Part shown: positions 49,164 through 60,296 of the stretch, one piece after another
Layout of the letters: each line of letters opens with the position of its first letter
How positions within the stretch are numbered: the stretch's first letter is position 1
Assembly: GCF_963678635.1 (NCBI RefSeq)
Contig: NC_087065.1
Location: 39,931,430 to 39,995,429, forward strand
Source of the DNA: Symsagittifera roscoffensis
Taxonomy: Eukaryota; Xenacoelomorpha; Acoela; Convolutidae
Reading direction: 5' to 3'
DNA length: 64,000 nucleotides
Position numbers and translations under genes: made by a program
The notes under the pieces: model-generated
The model's database searches: none
What the model was told of the DNA's origin: nothing
What the model saw: only the letters and a program-made list of their open reading frames with translations

Positions 49164-49950
49164 TGGCGAAATTTGATTTACTACACTAGTGGAAAAAATT
49201 GAGCGCCAAAAAAGTAATCAGGTTTTTACTCTCCACAAAACCTTTTTTTAATGTCCACTTTGGACATTTACTTCGATATTCAGCAAAAACTTTTACATAT
49301 ACCATGAGGAAATGATTGAAACTACCCTCTATGAAAAGATCATTATTTGGTTTCAAAGACCTGCTAATGTAATCCAGTCGGAAAATGCCAGATTTTCTCA
49401 TCCTGAAGAAGAAAGAACACTTCAATTACACAATAAAAGTCTATGCATCAATACAGCAAGTGTAAAAAAGATTAGTTCGGATTTTCAGAATAATTGTTTA
49501 AGTGGTATTTAGTTCAGTCAAATAAACACATCATTGATATGCGATGAAATAATTGCTGGAATAAAAACATCAAATAAAGGCATAGCATGTAAATAAAAAC
49601 ACAAATGTAAATAATTCATCAACTTCGACAAATTCGTAACTGATACTTGCGAAAATCAGAACATCGATTTTAGGTACAAAAAAACACACATGACAGATAC
49701 CGAGATTGGCCGCAACCTATTATTGCTACTCAAGGAAGAATTACGCTCCGAACTGTAAAAATTTAGCGGCTACAATAATTACTGGACACATCCCGCGGAT
49801 CAGGAGGACTGACAGGTGGAATTGAGAACCCGAATATTGAAGAAAGCGGAAGTGTTCGCAGTTGTGATCCAAAATAGTTATTTTAACAATTTTTAGCGTC
49901 GATAACTTTTAGGAATGGCCTAAACTTTAAGTATCAACATCAAAGTTGAT
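49164..49950. other. Intergenic stretch with no recognised gene
   Basis: AT-rich sequence lies between the F-box-like gene and the retroelement. Short open frames at 49,186 (minus) and 49,312 (plus) overlap and have no family features. Confidence 0.5.
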
Positions 49951-49954
49951 TTTC

Positions 49955-50870
49955 AGGAGATGAGAAGCCAGGAGTTTAGGGAAAAGTCGATCCATCTCCG
50001 ATGAATGGGGTGGTTTTCTCTGCTGTAGAAACAATAGTAAAACAATAACTTAATAGTAGTAAGATATCAGCCCTGTTTTTTAGCAGGCAACTTAAACCCA
50101 GCCATAAATTTCACCATGATACTGTAACAGTCGTCCACATTAGTCACACATAAGGTTGAGAGAAATAGTCCCTATAAACATTGGCTCAAGAGTCAGGGAC
50201 ACTACCTCTTGTGTTTTTGGACCTCAGTCAGTCGGAGCCATTCCGGCTCGATTAGGAAATAGGACATCGAGATCGTGTTACAGCTTCAAGTCTACTATCA
50301 AATTAACCCACTCTAGAAAAAAGTACGTACACATGGCTAGTTCTGTGACATTCGACCAGAATGGACAAAATGCAATCTCAGCAGTTTAGGAATTTTAGCA
50401 GCGAACCTTCCGAGATAGTGATTTTGAAGGATTAACGACGTTATTCGGATGATTAGTAGAACGGTGAAGGTCAAGATATTCTAGTATTTTGAATTTTTAA
50501 ATTTTCGAAGTGATGACGTAACATTTCTGAGAAACGTCAGAAACGGCCATTTTGGCAGAAAAGCTGAAAAAGCAACAGAACAACATTAGTAGCGATTGCG
50601 AGAAGAACGGAAGTTGTGATTAAGAAACGACAACGAATCACGGAGTTAACAGAGGACGTTCCGAGTTGCAACTATTGTGTCGCTACAATAGTTGCAAGGC
50701 CGTTGCGAACAACGGTGAAGGGTGGAAGACAGCCTTCCGGGTTACGGAGGAATCAAGCTTAACGTGCTTGATTCAGTGGATTCAAGAATCCGGAAGGGTT
50801 TCGGGACTGAGACTATTACCTTTTTATATAAACTTTTAGCTTCTTGTCATGTCCTGAATTGAATTTAATC
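49955..50870 (+). repeat. LTR-like direct repeat A
   Basis: This segment shares with 50,885-51,560, in the same order, GATGAGAAGC.AGGAGTT..GG near its start, GATCCATCT.CGATG, GCCCTGTTTTT, ACCCAGCCAT, a GCCTTCCGG-TTAC hairpin module (50,735 versus 51,418), a TATA-like TTATATAAA element (50,823 versus 51,545) and GTCAT.TCCTGAAT. Offsets fall from about 936 to about 690 bp, so the copies differ by indels. It is interpreted as a solo or tandem LTR related to the element's own 5' LTR. Confidence 0.5.
50666..50697. repeat. Perfect 13-bp hairpin in repeat A
   Basis: TTGCAACTATTGT and its exact reverse complement are separated by six bases (GTCGCT). Confidence 0.9.
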
Positions 50871-50884
50871 AACAACTGGATTCA

Positions 50885-51751
50885 TCTTGATAAGGATGAG
50901 AAGCTAGGAGTTGGGGGAAAGGGTTGATCCATCTTCGATGGAGATGATGATTTTTATCTACTGAACATAAACAATAATAATTCAAAAAATAGTAGTAGCC
51001 CTGTTTTTAGGAGTGACCTCGTGGTCTGGGGATACTGAGACCCAGCCATGAGCTCACTATTTTTGCATGTAATTAAGTTAATTTGAGTGTTTTGACCGAA
51101 GCCGAAAGCAGTAACGTTTTTTGTCGACCCGATGTTAGAAAGACCACCGAAAGTACTGGCTTGGTAGAGACGGTGAAAAGCATGCAAAGCTCTGTTTAGA
51201 CGTTAGCCAGTCGTCTTAGGACTTAGTTTTAATCTCCATCGATATGTATATTCCGGGCGAATGTTACATAGATGTTTTTATGGCGCTCCTGGGTGTTATT
51301 CTGTTTTAACATCATGACCGGCAGAATTGTTAACGAGCACTCCGCGCCGAGCGGATGCTCACATTAACGCCCTTAATAGGCCTAAACCGCCGGGGCGGAA
51401 GGGTAGTTCGGAACGCAGAAGCCTTCCGGATTACCGTGAATAGCTTTTTAACCTAGTTAAGACCGAAAATTCACGAACCAGGAAGGGTGGGGGGATTCGC
51501 GGTCCCGTCATTTCCTGAATGGTCCGTGACCAAAAACACTTAAAGTTATATATAAAACCAAACAAAAAGTAGTAGAGTACCCAAGAAAAACAAAAAAACA
51601 TAAAAAATAACCGAAAAAACCAAAAACAGTAAAAAAGTAAAAAAAAAATCAGTAGAAATCATCCCCCCAGACAAGATGTGATCCGAACCTCCCGTTTGTT
51701 GTTGATAGATATATTGTTGTTACAGGCATTTATATCAGTCAGGATTGTTAC
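50885..51751 (+). repeat. Candidate 5' LTR (direct repeat B)
   Basis: This is the second copy of the repeat, containing a TATA-like ATATATAAAA at 51,546 and ending near TTGTTACAATCA. Just downstream, at 51,758-51,775, TGGAGCCCGTTTGTGAGG has the TGG start expected of a tRNA primer-binding site. The exact LTR ends could not be proven because the 3' LTR is not in the window. Confidence 0.45.
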
Positions 51752-51757
51752 AATCAA

Positions 51758-51775
51758 TTTTGGAGCCCGTTTGTG
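51758..51775 (+). promoter_or_regulatory. Candidate primer-binding site
   Basis: TGGAGCCCGTTTGTGAGG begins with TGG (pairing with the tRNA CCA end) and lies a few bases after a plausible LTR end. The priming tRNA was not identified. Placement is tentative. Confidence 0.3.
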
Positions 51776-54249
51776 AGGCTTGTACTGTAGGGTTATTTGA
51801 GCATTTAAGCACGTTAATGATAAATTGCGCTCAATCCGGAAGGGTCAGCTGATTTGCGCTCAATTCGGAAGGGTCTTGGGAGAAGACTGATCCGGCAAGC
51901 AGTACAAGGAGCAACAAGAAGGCGCTCAACCACAACAACAATCGACTGTTGGGTATTGTTAACAAGTTTTGTATCCCTTTTGGTACAAAAATTAAGATAG
52001 TAATCTGTGGGGGGCTCGACAGTGCTGCACTGTACTGACCCTTCACCGAACTGCGAATATCCGAGTTAAGCACCTTAATTCGGATATTAAACAAACCCGG
52101 AGGGGTATAGTATTACTAATATTATTACTAATATAGCCAATATTAATACTCTTATACCGTTTTTCAGTGAAAAACACAGAAAGCAGACCGGTTTTTAGGG
52201 TCAAAATAGCGATATTTTGATCCCCCCACAAGTCGCGATTTTTGAGATATCGATATTTTTTGAAACGGAAAAAAGCGCTAAAGTAGTGTGTTACATCGTA
52301 ACTGCACGCACTACCATAATAGATAGAACCGGTTAAGTTTAGTTCGAAAGTGGTTGGAACTATTTTGGTACCGAAAACCGAAATTGCGTGATTTTTGAGA
52401 AAACGAAACACTATAAATTCAGAAAATTTTTTTTTTGAAATTTTTGAGTTAGAACAGTAAAAATAGTTGTTCGGACAACGTCCACTAGTGAATCTACAAG
52501 TTTTAAAACCCGCTACCCGAAAGCCTTCCGGGTTACAGAGAAATCGAACTTAACTGGTTTGATTTGGTGGATTCATCAATCCGGAGGGGTACAGGTAGCA
52601 TAGTTTTTCGCAAATTTTTTCAACTAAAGCGTTTTAGATCGGGTTTTTCGCATTGAACTAGAAGAGTATAGGCCTTCTGAGCTCGGATCAATAATTTTTA
52701 GGTCGAAAGGACCAGAATTGCGGAAAAAGTTAGGCGGAACCTATAAGAGAGCAATTTCTTGACTTTAGAAAAAGACGTTTTGGCTAATAGCTTTGGAATT
52801 ACTGGGCACATCCAGTTGATCTTGGTACCAATAGATCAGAAATTAGCTGAGCTTACTGATAGAGACAAAAGTTTTTCGGAAAAATAAGCGTGAAATTTTT
52901 TTGAGATTGTTTTTAGCAAGCTCACCAATTTGGGAGGGTAGACCCTTCACGTTTTATAAATTTCTTTTAGAAAAGCCCTTATACCCCTACCAAAAGGTAA
53001 TAGCGGTTGAATAAAGTAACTTTAGGCCGTTCTAGACGAAAAGGCACAGAAAAACCTTATTCGAGCCGAAGTTAGGCGAGCGATAAGACCCTTCACCGTT
53101 AGTGTGAATTGTCAAATAAGAGGCTTAATTTCAATCCGGAAGGGTCTAGGAAAGTAGTACATACCCTTCCTAGTTGAATGAAAAAGCAAAATTCCATCGG
53201 AAAACGTATCTGGAGGGGTATAGGTTGAAAGAAGGAAATCTCCGAAAAGCTACTTTTACAAAACCGGAGGGCTCCCAATCCGGAGGGGTCAAAATTTTTT
53301 TTTTCAAATTAGGAGGGGTCCGAATCCGGAGGGGTCTTATAGTTGCTAATTCGGAGGGGTCCAAATCCGGAGGGGTCTTATATTAACTAACTCACAGGGG
53401 TCCCAATCCGGAGGGGTCTAGATTTTGTTAGTCCGGAAGGGTCCTATTTGTGCCAATCCGGAGGGGTATTATTTTTTTAAAGGACTTAGGTAGACGGAAG
53501 AAAGACTAAAGTGAGAGGTATTAGGTTATTAGCGGACAGGCTAGGAATTAGTGACTGCACTGGTAACTTGCCTTTCAATAAGAACCAGACCAAAACAAAA
53601 CAGGTCCGAACTCGGATATTCGCGACACTAAGTCTAAACTAAAAAGAGCGTGATTCATTGGTGTGGATTGCAACATAATACGTTTTTGTGAAAAGTGACT
53701 GCCCTGAGGATTTTAGTAGGTCTAGCTCGGGCATTCCGAAGGCAGATAGGTAGCACAGTACTCGGTGGGTGCAATAGACGCCCACTTGAGACAATTACTG
53801 CCTTCAAAGTTTTGTCTGTTTGGTCCAGCACCAAGCAGGGAAAGCTTTTTCTTTAAAATATAAGTTCGACTATTGTACTGCGACCGACTAAAAATACAAT
53901 ACACATACGTTTTTTTTATAGAGATATTCATATTCTGTTATCACATATTTTTTTTTGTTTTTGATTTTAAATCAACATAAATTGTGCTTGATTGGGTAGT
54001 GAGTACACTATCTTTTAAATTGACTGATAACATCATATTGTGCTAGTTTTCAAATCTTACGACCGATAATCGGTTAGTGTGAATAAATTTTATACAAAAA
54101 GTACTCTGATAACATACAGGGATTCCTGGTCACTATTTAATAGAATCTTGTGAAGTTTATTGTGTTGTGTCATTATTATTGGTAATCAAAATATAAGGTC
54201 ACTAGCAATCGAATTAAGTGTATAGGCATTAAGAAGTGACAGATAGAGA
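51776..54249 (+). other. Long non-coding leader of the retrotransposon
   Basis: About 2.5 kb lies between the candidate primer-binding site and gag, with no sustained open frame. It is rich in CCGGAAGGGT/CCGGAGGGGT and complementary ACCCTTC motifs, often paired as hairpins. Examples are 52,522-52,590 (GCCTTCCGG ... CCGGAGGGGT) and 53,132-53,177 (TTCAATCCGGAAGGGT ... ACCCTTCCTAGTTGAA). The last 550 bp before gag are AT-rich. Roles in packaging, translation or chromatin insulation are possible; none can be shown from sequence. Confidence 0.6.
53136..53470 (+). repeat. Cluster of about 12 CCGGAGGGGTC motifs
   Basis: The motif, with minor changes, starts at about 53,136, 53,210, 53,264, 53,280, 53,311, 53,326, 53,351, 53,368, 53,393, 53,409, 53,433 and 53,459. 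Spacing alternates roughly between 15-17 and 24-31 bp in the dense part. All copies have the same orientation. The sequence between motifs is not conserved, so this is a cluster of a short site and not a simple tandem repeat. Confidence 0.85.
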
Positions 54250-54912
54250 ATGAGTCTAGACAAGTCAAGGATACCTAAACGAGGTAATAGCTCCATGAAA
54301 TTCATACCGGAGAAGCAAAGAAAAACGATGACCGATCCTTTTGTGGATTGGATCAAACGAGCCCGGACCGACAAAGGGGAGACGGTTTCAGGCAAAATGG
54401 TTGAAACAAGGAGTCAGAAGACCTCAGAAGAGCGAAAAGAACTGTTAGAAGTGGAGGTCAATACGGACCATGCCATGAACGACAACCAGGAAGTACATGG
54501 ACTGGAAGGGAGAGGCAGAAGGCTGGCGAGTGAATCTACTCCGGTAGAACAAGGCCATGATTTTGCCACTTCCACCGGGACATTGGATCGAGAGGAGATG
54601 TCGGAACTGTCCGACATCTCAACTGAAATAGCGGCAACTAGAAGATCTCCAACAGACAACACTATGATGGCAGGCGGAACTGAGAAACAAACAACGTCAT
54701 CATCGTTCTCAGAAAGAATGAGGAACACCTTAGGAAACATCTTTCTATTCACCATGGGAGGGGCACAGGAAATGAAGGTGAATCCCAGGAGGAGGAGGAC
54801 GAAGAAGAGCAAGGGGACTTTGAGTCTCAATGCAGCATCAATAGTTCGACCCAGGAGAATGAGGCATATGTCGGAAGAGAGACTGGAACCATGGACAAAT
54901 TTGGTGTGGTGA
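54250..54912 (+). pseudogene. gag, 5' portion (frame 1)
   Basis: This 220-codon frame starts at an ATG (MSLDKSRIPKR) and is rich in charged residues, with no recognised fold. It runs out of frame near 54,780: downstream of about 54,784 the frame of the next segment is open and acidic, and reads better than the Arg/Lys-rich tail seen here. A single-base indel in the GGAGGAGGAGGA tract around 54,788-54,799 is the likely break. It overlaps the next frame by 22 bases. Confidence 0.7.
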
Positions 54913-56852
54913 CAACGATAAGCAAAGAGGCAAACACACCGGGCCAGTCGAGAGGCTTCGCGATTATGACAAATTCAGAGCCGCAAACTGGAGAGAGTAG
55001 AAACAGAGGGCTAGGCAACGCATTGGCGAATCCTGAGGTGGATAATGAAAAGACGTCGAGGCAGAGAGTCAAGGCCCGGATCTCGACCAGCACGAAGCTA
55101 CCTGGGACCGACAGGGTTACACCGCCACTAGTGACGCCCCTCGTGGATATCGGGGCAGCACTAGAAGAAGCCTTAAACAACATAGTGGACAGTTTAGGAG
55201 AACAAAATGAACAGATGTCCATAAGAATGAGTGAACTAGAAAGGGCAGTTCACATTGAAAGAGAAAGTCTGCGGGAAGAAATAAACCGCAATAGACAAGA
55301 AGTTGGCAGGAGCGAAAAACGCTTGAAAGAAAGAACAGACGAGCATATGGCGAAGAACTTGTCGCGAATGACAAGAGAAGCGGAACAGCGAGAGTTACGC
55401 TTAAGAGACGACATGGAGAAGTTAAGAGTGCAGCAAGAGCAGTCTTTTGGGACTCTTGACACGAAGATAGACGCGATGATGGAGAGGCGAACTCAGGCTG
55501 TCATGGATAGGTTGGACGGGCTACTAAGCAGCAAGAGTGGACCAAAAGAAGGAGAACCAAACTCGGGAGGTCCCAGCAGGGAGCCGAGGGTGAACTTCAA
55601 TGAACATCAAAAGAGGAAGACGTATGGATCCACTAGAGGCAGGGGCAGTTCATCAGGCTATGCCACAAGGGGTAATGGAACATGCGGCCCGAACAGTAGA
55701 GCAAGTTCAACGGGGAACAGACAGACCTCTAATGAACGACCAACGCGAGGCACACATGCGACTGGGAGAAGTGATTCCGGTAACAGGGGGCATGCGAGCC
55801 CGGGGAGGAGTCATGTGGGCCAAGCGGGAAACACTCACGGCGATTCGGATTGCAGGGATGCACCGTATACAGAGCCTTTGACGAGGTTTGAGGACACTCA
55901 GGCGGGACACTCAAGGGATGCTACGGCAATGGCCACAGCATTTGAACCCCTAAACAGGTCTTTGGAGACATTCCTTACAAGGTTATCTAGAACCAATGAA
56001 CGCAGTGAGAAGTCCAGAAGAGTCTTTAAGAAACCAAGATGCTATAAAGATGAATCTGATGGATGTATTGATACCTGGATAGAGGTAATGAAGCTGCATT
56101 TTGAGGAAGAGGACTTGTCGGAGAGACAGGAATGCATTGCGCTCACCAGCAACTTGGAAGGGACAGCCCTGAACTGTGTCATGGCCAAGAAGCAATATCA
56201 GCGTGACACAGCTGAGAAAATCTTCGAAATCTTGTTGAACCGTTTCGGATCAGGGGTGCAGGGGCACCAAGCGATGATGCGCTTCGAGAAACGGAGGCAA
56301 CGAGAAGATGAAACGATAGACAAGTTTCTCGATGACTTGGAAATGCTGAGAAGACGCAGCCAACCGGATGAGTCAAACCGAAGGATGAACCTGGCCGTAG
56401 CCTCAAAATTCATCGATGATGTGAAGAATGCTGAACTTCGAACGATGCTAGCAACATATTACACACCACTATCAACCAATGCGCCAACACCAGAGGAGTT
56501 GAGGCTCAAGTCAAAAGAGTATCTTTTGTTGAAACCTCCTTCGAGATCTGGATACTACAAGAACAATTATGGCAATTTTAACAACGGACCAGCAAACCAA
56601 GGGAACAATTGGTACAAACCGAGGGATGATATGGACAAGAGACGCTCTTTTGCCAATTGCAGTTCAACGGACCATCATGTGTCAGCATGCCCAACTTACA
56701 AACAAGGCATGAAAGCAATAGGCTTTAGCCTCGAGGACGAAGATGCGTCAGAATTGGACCATGAGGATTTCATGAGAGGAGTAATTGCAAAATTCGGCCC
56801 GAGGTGTTTCTTTTGCAACTTGGAAGGTCATTTTAAATCAGATTGTCCGTAA
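54891..56852 (+). pseudogene. gag, main portion: coiled coil, capsid-like domain, zinc knuckles
   Basis: This 653-codon frame is open upstream of its first ATG to about 54,784, so its true start is in the previous segment. Residues about 88-212 form a long heptad-rich coiled coil. Residues 220-325 are Gly/Arg/Asn-rich and basic, suited to RNA binding. Residues about 370-545 resemble the retrotransposon Gag (capsid) domain, with CIDTWIEVMKLHFEEEDL and FEILLNRFGSGVQGHQAM. A CCHC zinc knuckle CFFCNLEGHFKSDC lies at the C-terminus (56,805-56,846). A preceding knuckle near 56,650 (ANCSSTDHHVSAC) lacks its first cysteine. TAA at 56,850 ends the frame, but the same frame continues open after it. Confidence 0.88.
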
Positions 56853-57899
56853 TTCTGGGATGCAGTGGCAGACATCAAGCATCCAAGACATGAAGAAGCT
56901 TTGTCAGGAGTGAAAGCCAGCAAGGCTCGCCTTTTGAGTGAAGCGGAGGCACGCAGAAAGGATAAACCTCAAGAGCTGGCGGCAAAAAAAATGCAAGCGG
57001 TAACAGAGGAGACACGTGAACCGGAACCAGCAACTGCGGCTGATGACTTCAAGATCGATTATAGGGCAGCCGCAAAGGATGCTCTAAATAGAGTACAGCA
57101 GGAATTGGTGACGAAAGAGATCGAACAAAAAGTGAAACTTGAACTGGAAAATGAAGAGCTTCAGGAGCAACTGAATACCTTCGAGGCAACGGAGTTCGAA
57201 GAGACGAAAACACCAAGCAGTTTAGATATGAAACTTAATGTTATCTCTGGTCAGAGGTTCGGTATGGCACCGCAAGGAAGCAAGATACAGTCGATAATTT
57301 CAGTGGCTGGACACCAGGTGATCAGAAATCTGAGTGAACCATCCGAGTTCACTTTGATGCATTTGGACACAAATGCAGATTATCTGAGGCAGGTGGAGCC
57401 ACGCACCGAGTCGAGAGCTGTGCGAGCACTACTAACGACGGGTGGCCCTCGCATGAAGAAACTTCATGGACGCTACCTAGAGGTCTATGGGCCGTATCAA
57501 GTGATGCTGAACGTGGATGGAATCAGTATCTACACCAGGACTCATGTAACAACAGATGATGACCCAATGGGGCAGATCTATTTGGGTGAGGAGGAGCTCA
57601 AAGTCCGCAGGATAGGCCATGACGCCATGATGGAACAAGACGCAGTACACATTGGGTATGAAGCAGATGTGACCGCACATCTGCTCGACACCAACGGAAC
57701 AAAAATCGGAGTCACAGGGCTTCTTTACACAGGAGCGGTAGTGAGTGTGATGCCGATAAAAACATGGGAAAGAATGGGCTTCACGCGGGAAGATCTAATT
57801 CCAACGAATCTCCGACTGGCCGCCGCCAATCGAGGAGCTATTTACGTAGCCGGAAGAACACCAATAACGGTCCTCCACATGGGAGGACGGGATCTTTAG
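56853..57899 (+). pseudogene. pol: protease region with altered active site
   Basis: This segment is in frame with gag after the TAA at 56,850 and ends at TAG 57,897. The first half is a Lys/Glu-rich, partly helical linker. The retropepsin-like domain is at the C-terminal end: LLYTGAVVSVMPIKTWERMG near 57,720-57,780, where the family has a catalytic D-T/S-G. Here the aspartate position is Tyr (TAC at 57,726-57,728). The protease therefore cannot be active in this copy. The first methionine-like codon used in simple frame calling is a GTG at 56,865, with no sign that it is a real start. Confidence 0.82.
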
Positions 57900-58097
57900 A
57901 TGAGCTTCCTGGTGGTAGAAAATTTGGACGACGCCGACCAATTCATCTTGGGCAGAGATTTTGTCAGGAATTTTGACGTGATGATTGACTTGAACAACGG
58001 TCTGATACGGATTAGAAACCCGTACCGGAAGTATGTTAAGAGACCAATTAATAGGATAATAACAGACGAAAACAAGGTACCAATTTTTTTTGGATAG
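57900..58097 (+). pseudogene. pol: protease C-terminal end
   Basis: This frame continues the preceding one after the TAG at 57,897. FILGRDFVRNFDVMIDLNNG is the conserved hydrophobic-hydrophobic-Gly-Arg-Asp segment near the end of retroviral-type proteases. The frame is lost near 58,085 in a T-run, and the protein continues one frame over. Confidence 0.8.
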
Positions 58098-58788
58098 AAA
58101 AGTAAAACTACAACCAGGACAAGCTGTGGTAGCAATTTTTAGAATGAGAAATTTGAATTCGTTAAAAGATAGTAAACAGGTTTGCTTAGTACAGAATCCA
58201 AATAGTCAGAGTTCGGTGATTTTAGGCCGGAGCTTCTCGGTAACGCGAAACGGACTGTGTGTCAGTGTTTTGTTGAACACACTGGACACCACGGTTTCAA
58301 TCCAGCGTGGAAAGAAGATTGGCTACGCTTTGCAGATGAGGACCGACTATGAGGAGACACAAAACTTGAAGAAACATAGTTTGAAAGACTGTCCTTATCA
58401 TGCCAATAAAGATAAAATTTTAAAGAGGATTAATGAATTAAAATCTATTCATAAATTGTTTTCAATGAAATCCGAAGCGGACGATGGCTTATCATGCTGC
58501 TCGAATTTTCCGGAACGCCCCTCGTCATATGAACTAGAATCTGACAAACCGGTTTTGCCAGAGATAGAACATTTAAAAGGGAAAATAGGTGAGGGAGATT
58601 TCGAAAAATTGCGGGACCTCCTAAATCGGAACGCTGATGTATTTTCAAAACACAAGGCGGATATCGGTTGCAGTAATTTCGTCGAACACGAAATCGAACT
58701 AGAAGAGGGCGCCGTTCCCCATAGGGAAGGTGCAAGGCGAATGAAGCCACACAAATCGGAAGCGTGCCGAGCGGAAATAGAAATGTAG
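58088..58788 (+). pseudogene. pol: protease-RT connector and RT N-terminus
   Basis: An open frame shifted relative to the previous segment encodes the linker and the beginning of the reverse transcriptase. VEHEIELEEGAVPHREGARR is typical of the start of Ty3/gypsy RT. It ends at a TAG (58,786) followed immediately in the same frame by EYDMIEPSKSPWACGVVMAK, clearly more RT sequence. A further frameshift lies near 58,860-58,890. Confidence 0.8.
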
Positions 58789-59903
58789 CTTGAATACGAC
58801 ATGATAGAACCCTCGAAATCGCCATGGGCTTGCGGGGTAGTAATGGCGAAAAAGAAAGGGGGTAGCTTAGATTTTGTTGCGACTTTCGTTACTTGAACGC
58901 GGTAACGAAAAAAGATGCGTACCCGATACCGCGACTAGACGAGAGCCTATCTAAGCTTGGTGATGCCAAGTTCTTCACCACATTGGACTTAGGTTCTGCC
59001 TTCTGGCAGGTCCCTCTGCGGAAGAAGGACAGAAAGAAAACTGGGTTCGCGTGCGAATTGGTATTGTACCTGTGGAAGAGGATGCCCTTCGGCTTGTGCA
59101 ATGCAACGGCCACTTTTCAAAGACTGATGGCTCAGGCTTTGACGAGAGTGACCAAGAAGTACGGGAATCTCGTGATGTGTTACGTGGATGACGTAGTCAT
59201 AGCGACACCGACCCTGGAAGACCACATTGATAGGCTCGATGAGGTCTTTGGATGCATGAAAAGAGCAGGATTGAAGTGCAAACCATCGAAATGTGAAATC
59301 CTTAGGGATTCGATAAATTACCTGGGAAGAATGGTGGATAGGCATGGTGTGAGGCCAGACCCGGAAGCAGTGGAAGCAGTGTTGACATGGAAAGCTCCCA
59401 GAACGGACACACAGCTCCTGAGCTTCCTAGGGTTTGCCAATTACTACCGGGAATTCATAAAAGGATATGCGGACAAGGTATACCCGATGCAGAACCTGAT
59501 GCGCAACAAAGGGAAAAAGTTCGAACGGAACGATGAGGCACAGGTTGCTTTCGAGAACATAAAGCGGGAACTGTGCGAAGCGCCAGTGCTAGGCATGCCT
59601 ACAGAAAAGGGCATGTATGTTCTTGACACAGAGGCATCGGTAGTGGCCATCTCAGGAATATTGCATCAAGAGCAAGAATGGAACGGAAGAACAGTTCTCC
59701 GTCCCCTTGCATACGGCAGCAAGGTCTTGAGTGACACAGAGATGAAATATGGCGCACCAAAAGCAGAAATGTTTGCAGTAGTCACCTTCGTGGAAAAGTA
59801 CCGTGCATACTTGGGGAGCGCTCCCTTCAAGTTATGCGTGGACAACAGAGCGTTATCCTGGTTGAAGACCTACTCGATGGATCAGAGTTATATTGGTAGA
59901 TAG
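58789..59903 (+). pseudogene. pol: reverse transcriptase and RNase H
   Basis: From 58,893 the RT is open: TTLDLGSAFWQVPLRKKD (first catalytic Asp), MPFGLCNATATFQRLM, then the catalytic YVDD at 59,181-59,192, and FLGFANYYREFIKGYADK at the end of the thumb region. RNase H follows: YVLDTEASVVAISG at about 59,613-59,654, where the usual catalytic D is Glu (59,631-59,633), YGAPKAEMFAVV with its Glu, and CVDNRALSWL with its Asp. The RT motifs look intact and the RNase H site is altered. The segment ends at TAG 59,901, and the same frame continues. Confidence 0.92.
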
Positions 59904-60296
59904 ATAGTAAGATTGGATGGCTACCATATGATAATCGAACATAGGATGCTTGATAAACACCAGAATGCTGACAGCCTCAGCAAGAAAACTGAGTTCTATG
60001 AAAGATTGGAGCAGAAGCAGGCCAATCAGGCGGAAATAAAGGAGGGATTCTCGTTTCTGGGCAAAGAAACTTATGAAGCGCTTCCCTTAACGAGATGGTT
60101 GGATAAGTCTGGACATCCAATTCCAGGGCATCCTGAGTTACCTGTAGAGAAAGCAGCCGAGATAAAGATCCTATCCAAGGAGGACCCGGTCCCCTTGGAT
60201 CTGTTGCTGCGCTCGAGTCTGGTCCAGCAAGAACTCTCTCGCATGAACATAAACAGCCTCTCATTATTGGATAGAACGGTGCAGGTCACACCCTAA
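59904..60296 (+). pseudogene. pol: RNase H end and connector
   Basis: This continues the RT/RNase H frame. HQNADSLSKKTEFYERLEQK contains the conserved H-x-N-A-D segment that closes Ty3/gypsy RNase H domains. The rest is a linker of unknown role. It ends at TAA 60,294, with the frame remaining open after it. Confidence 0.8.

Noticed and set aside
54414-55222. Minus-strand open frames of 138 and 131 codons opposite gag
   Set aside because: They are mirror frames of the charged, GC-richer gag sequence, with Ser/Leu-rich composition and no family features.
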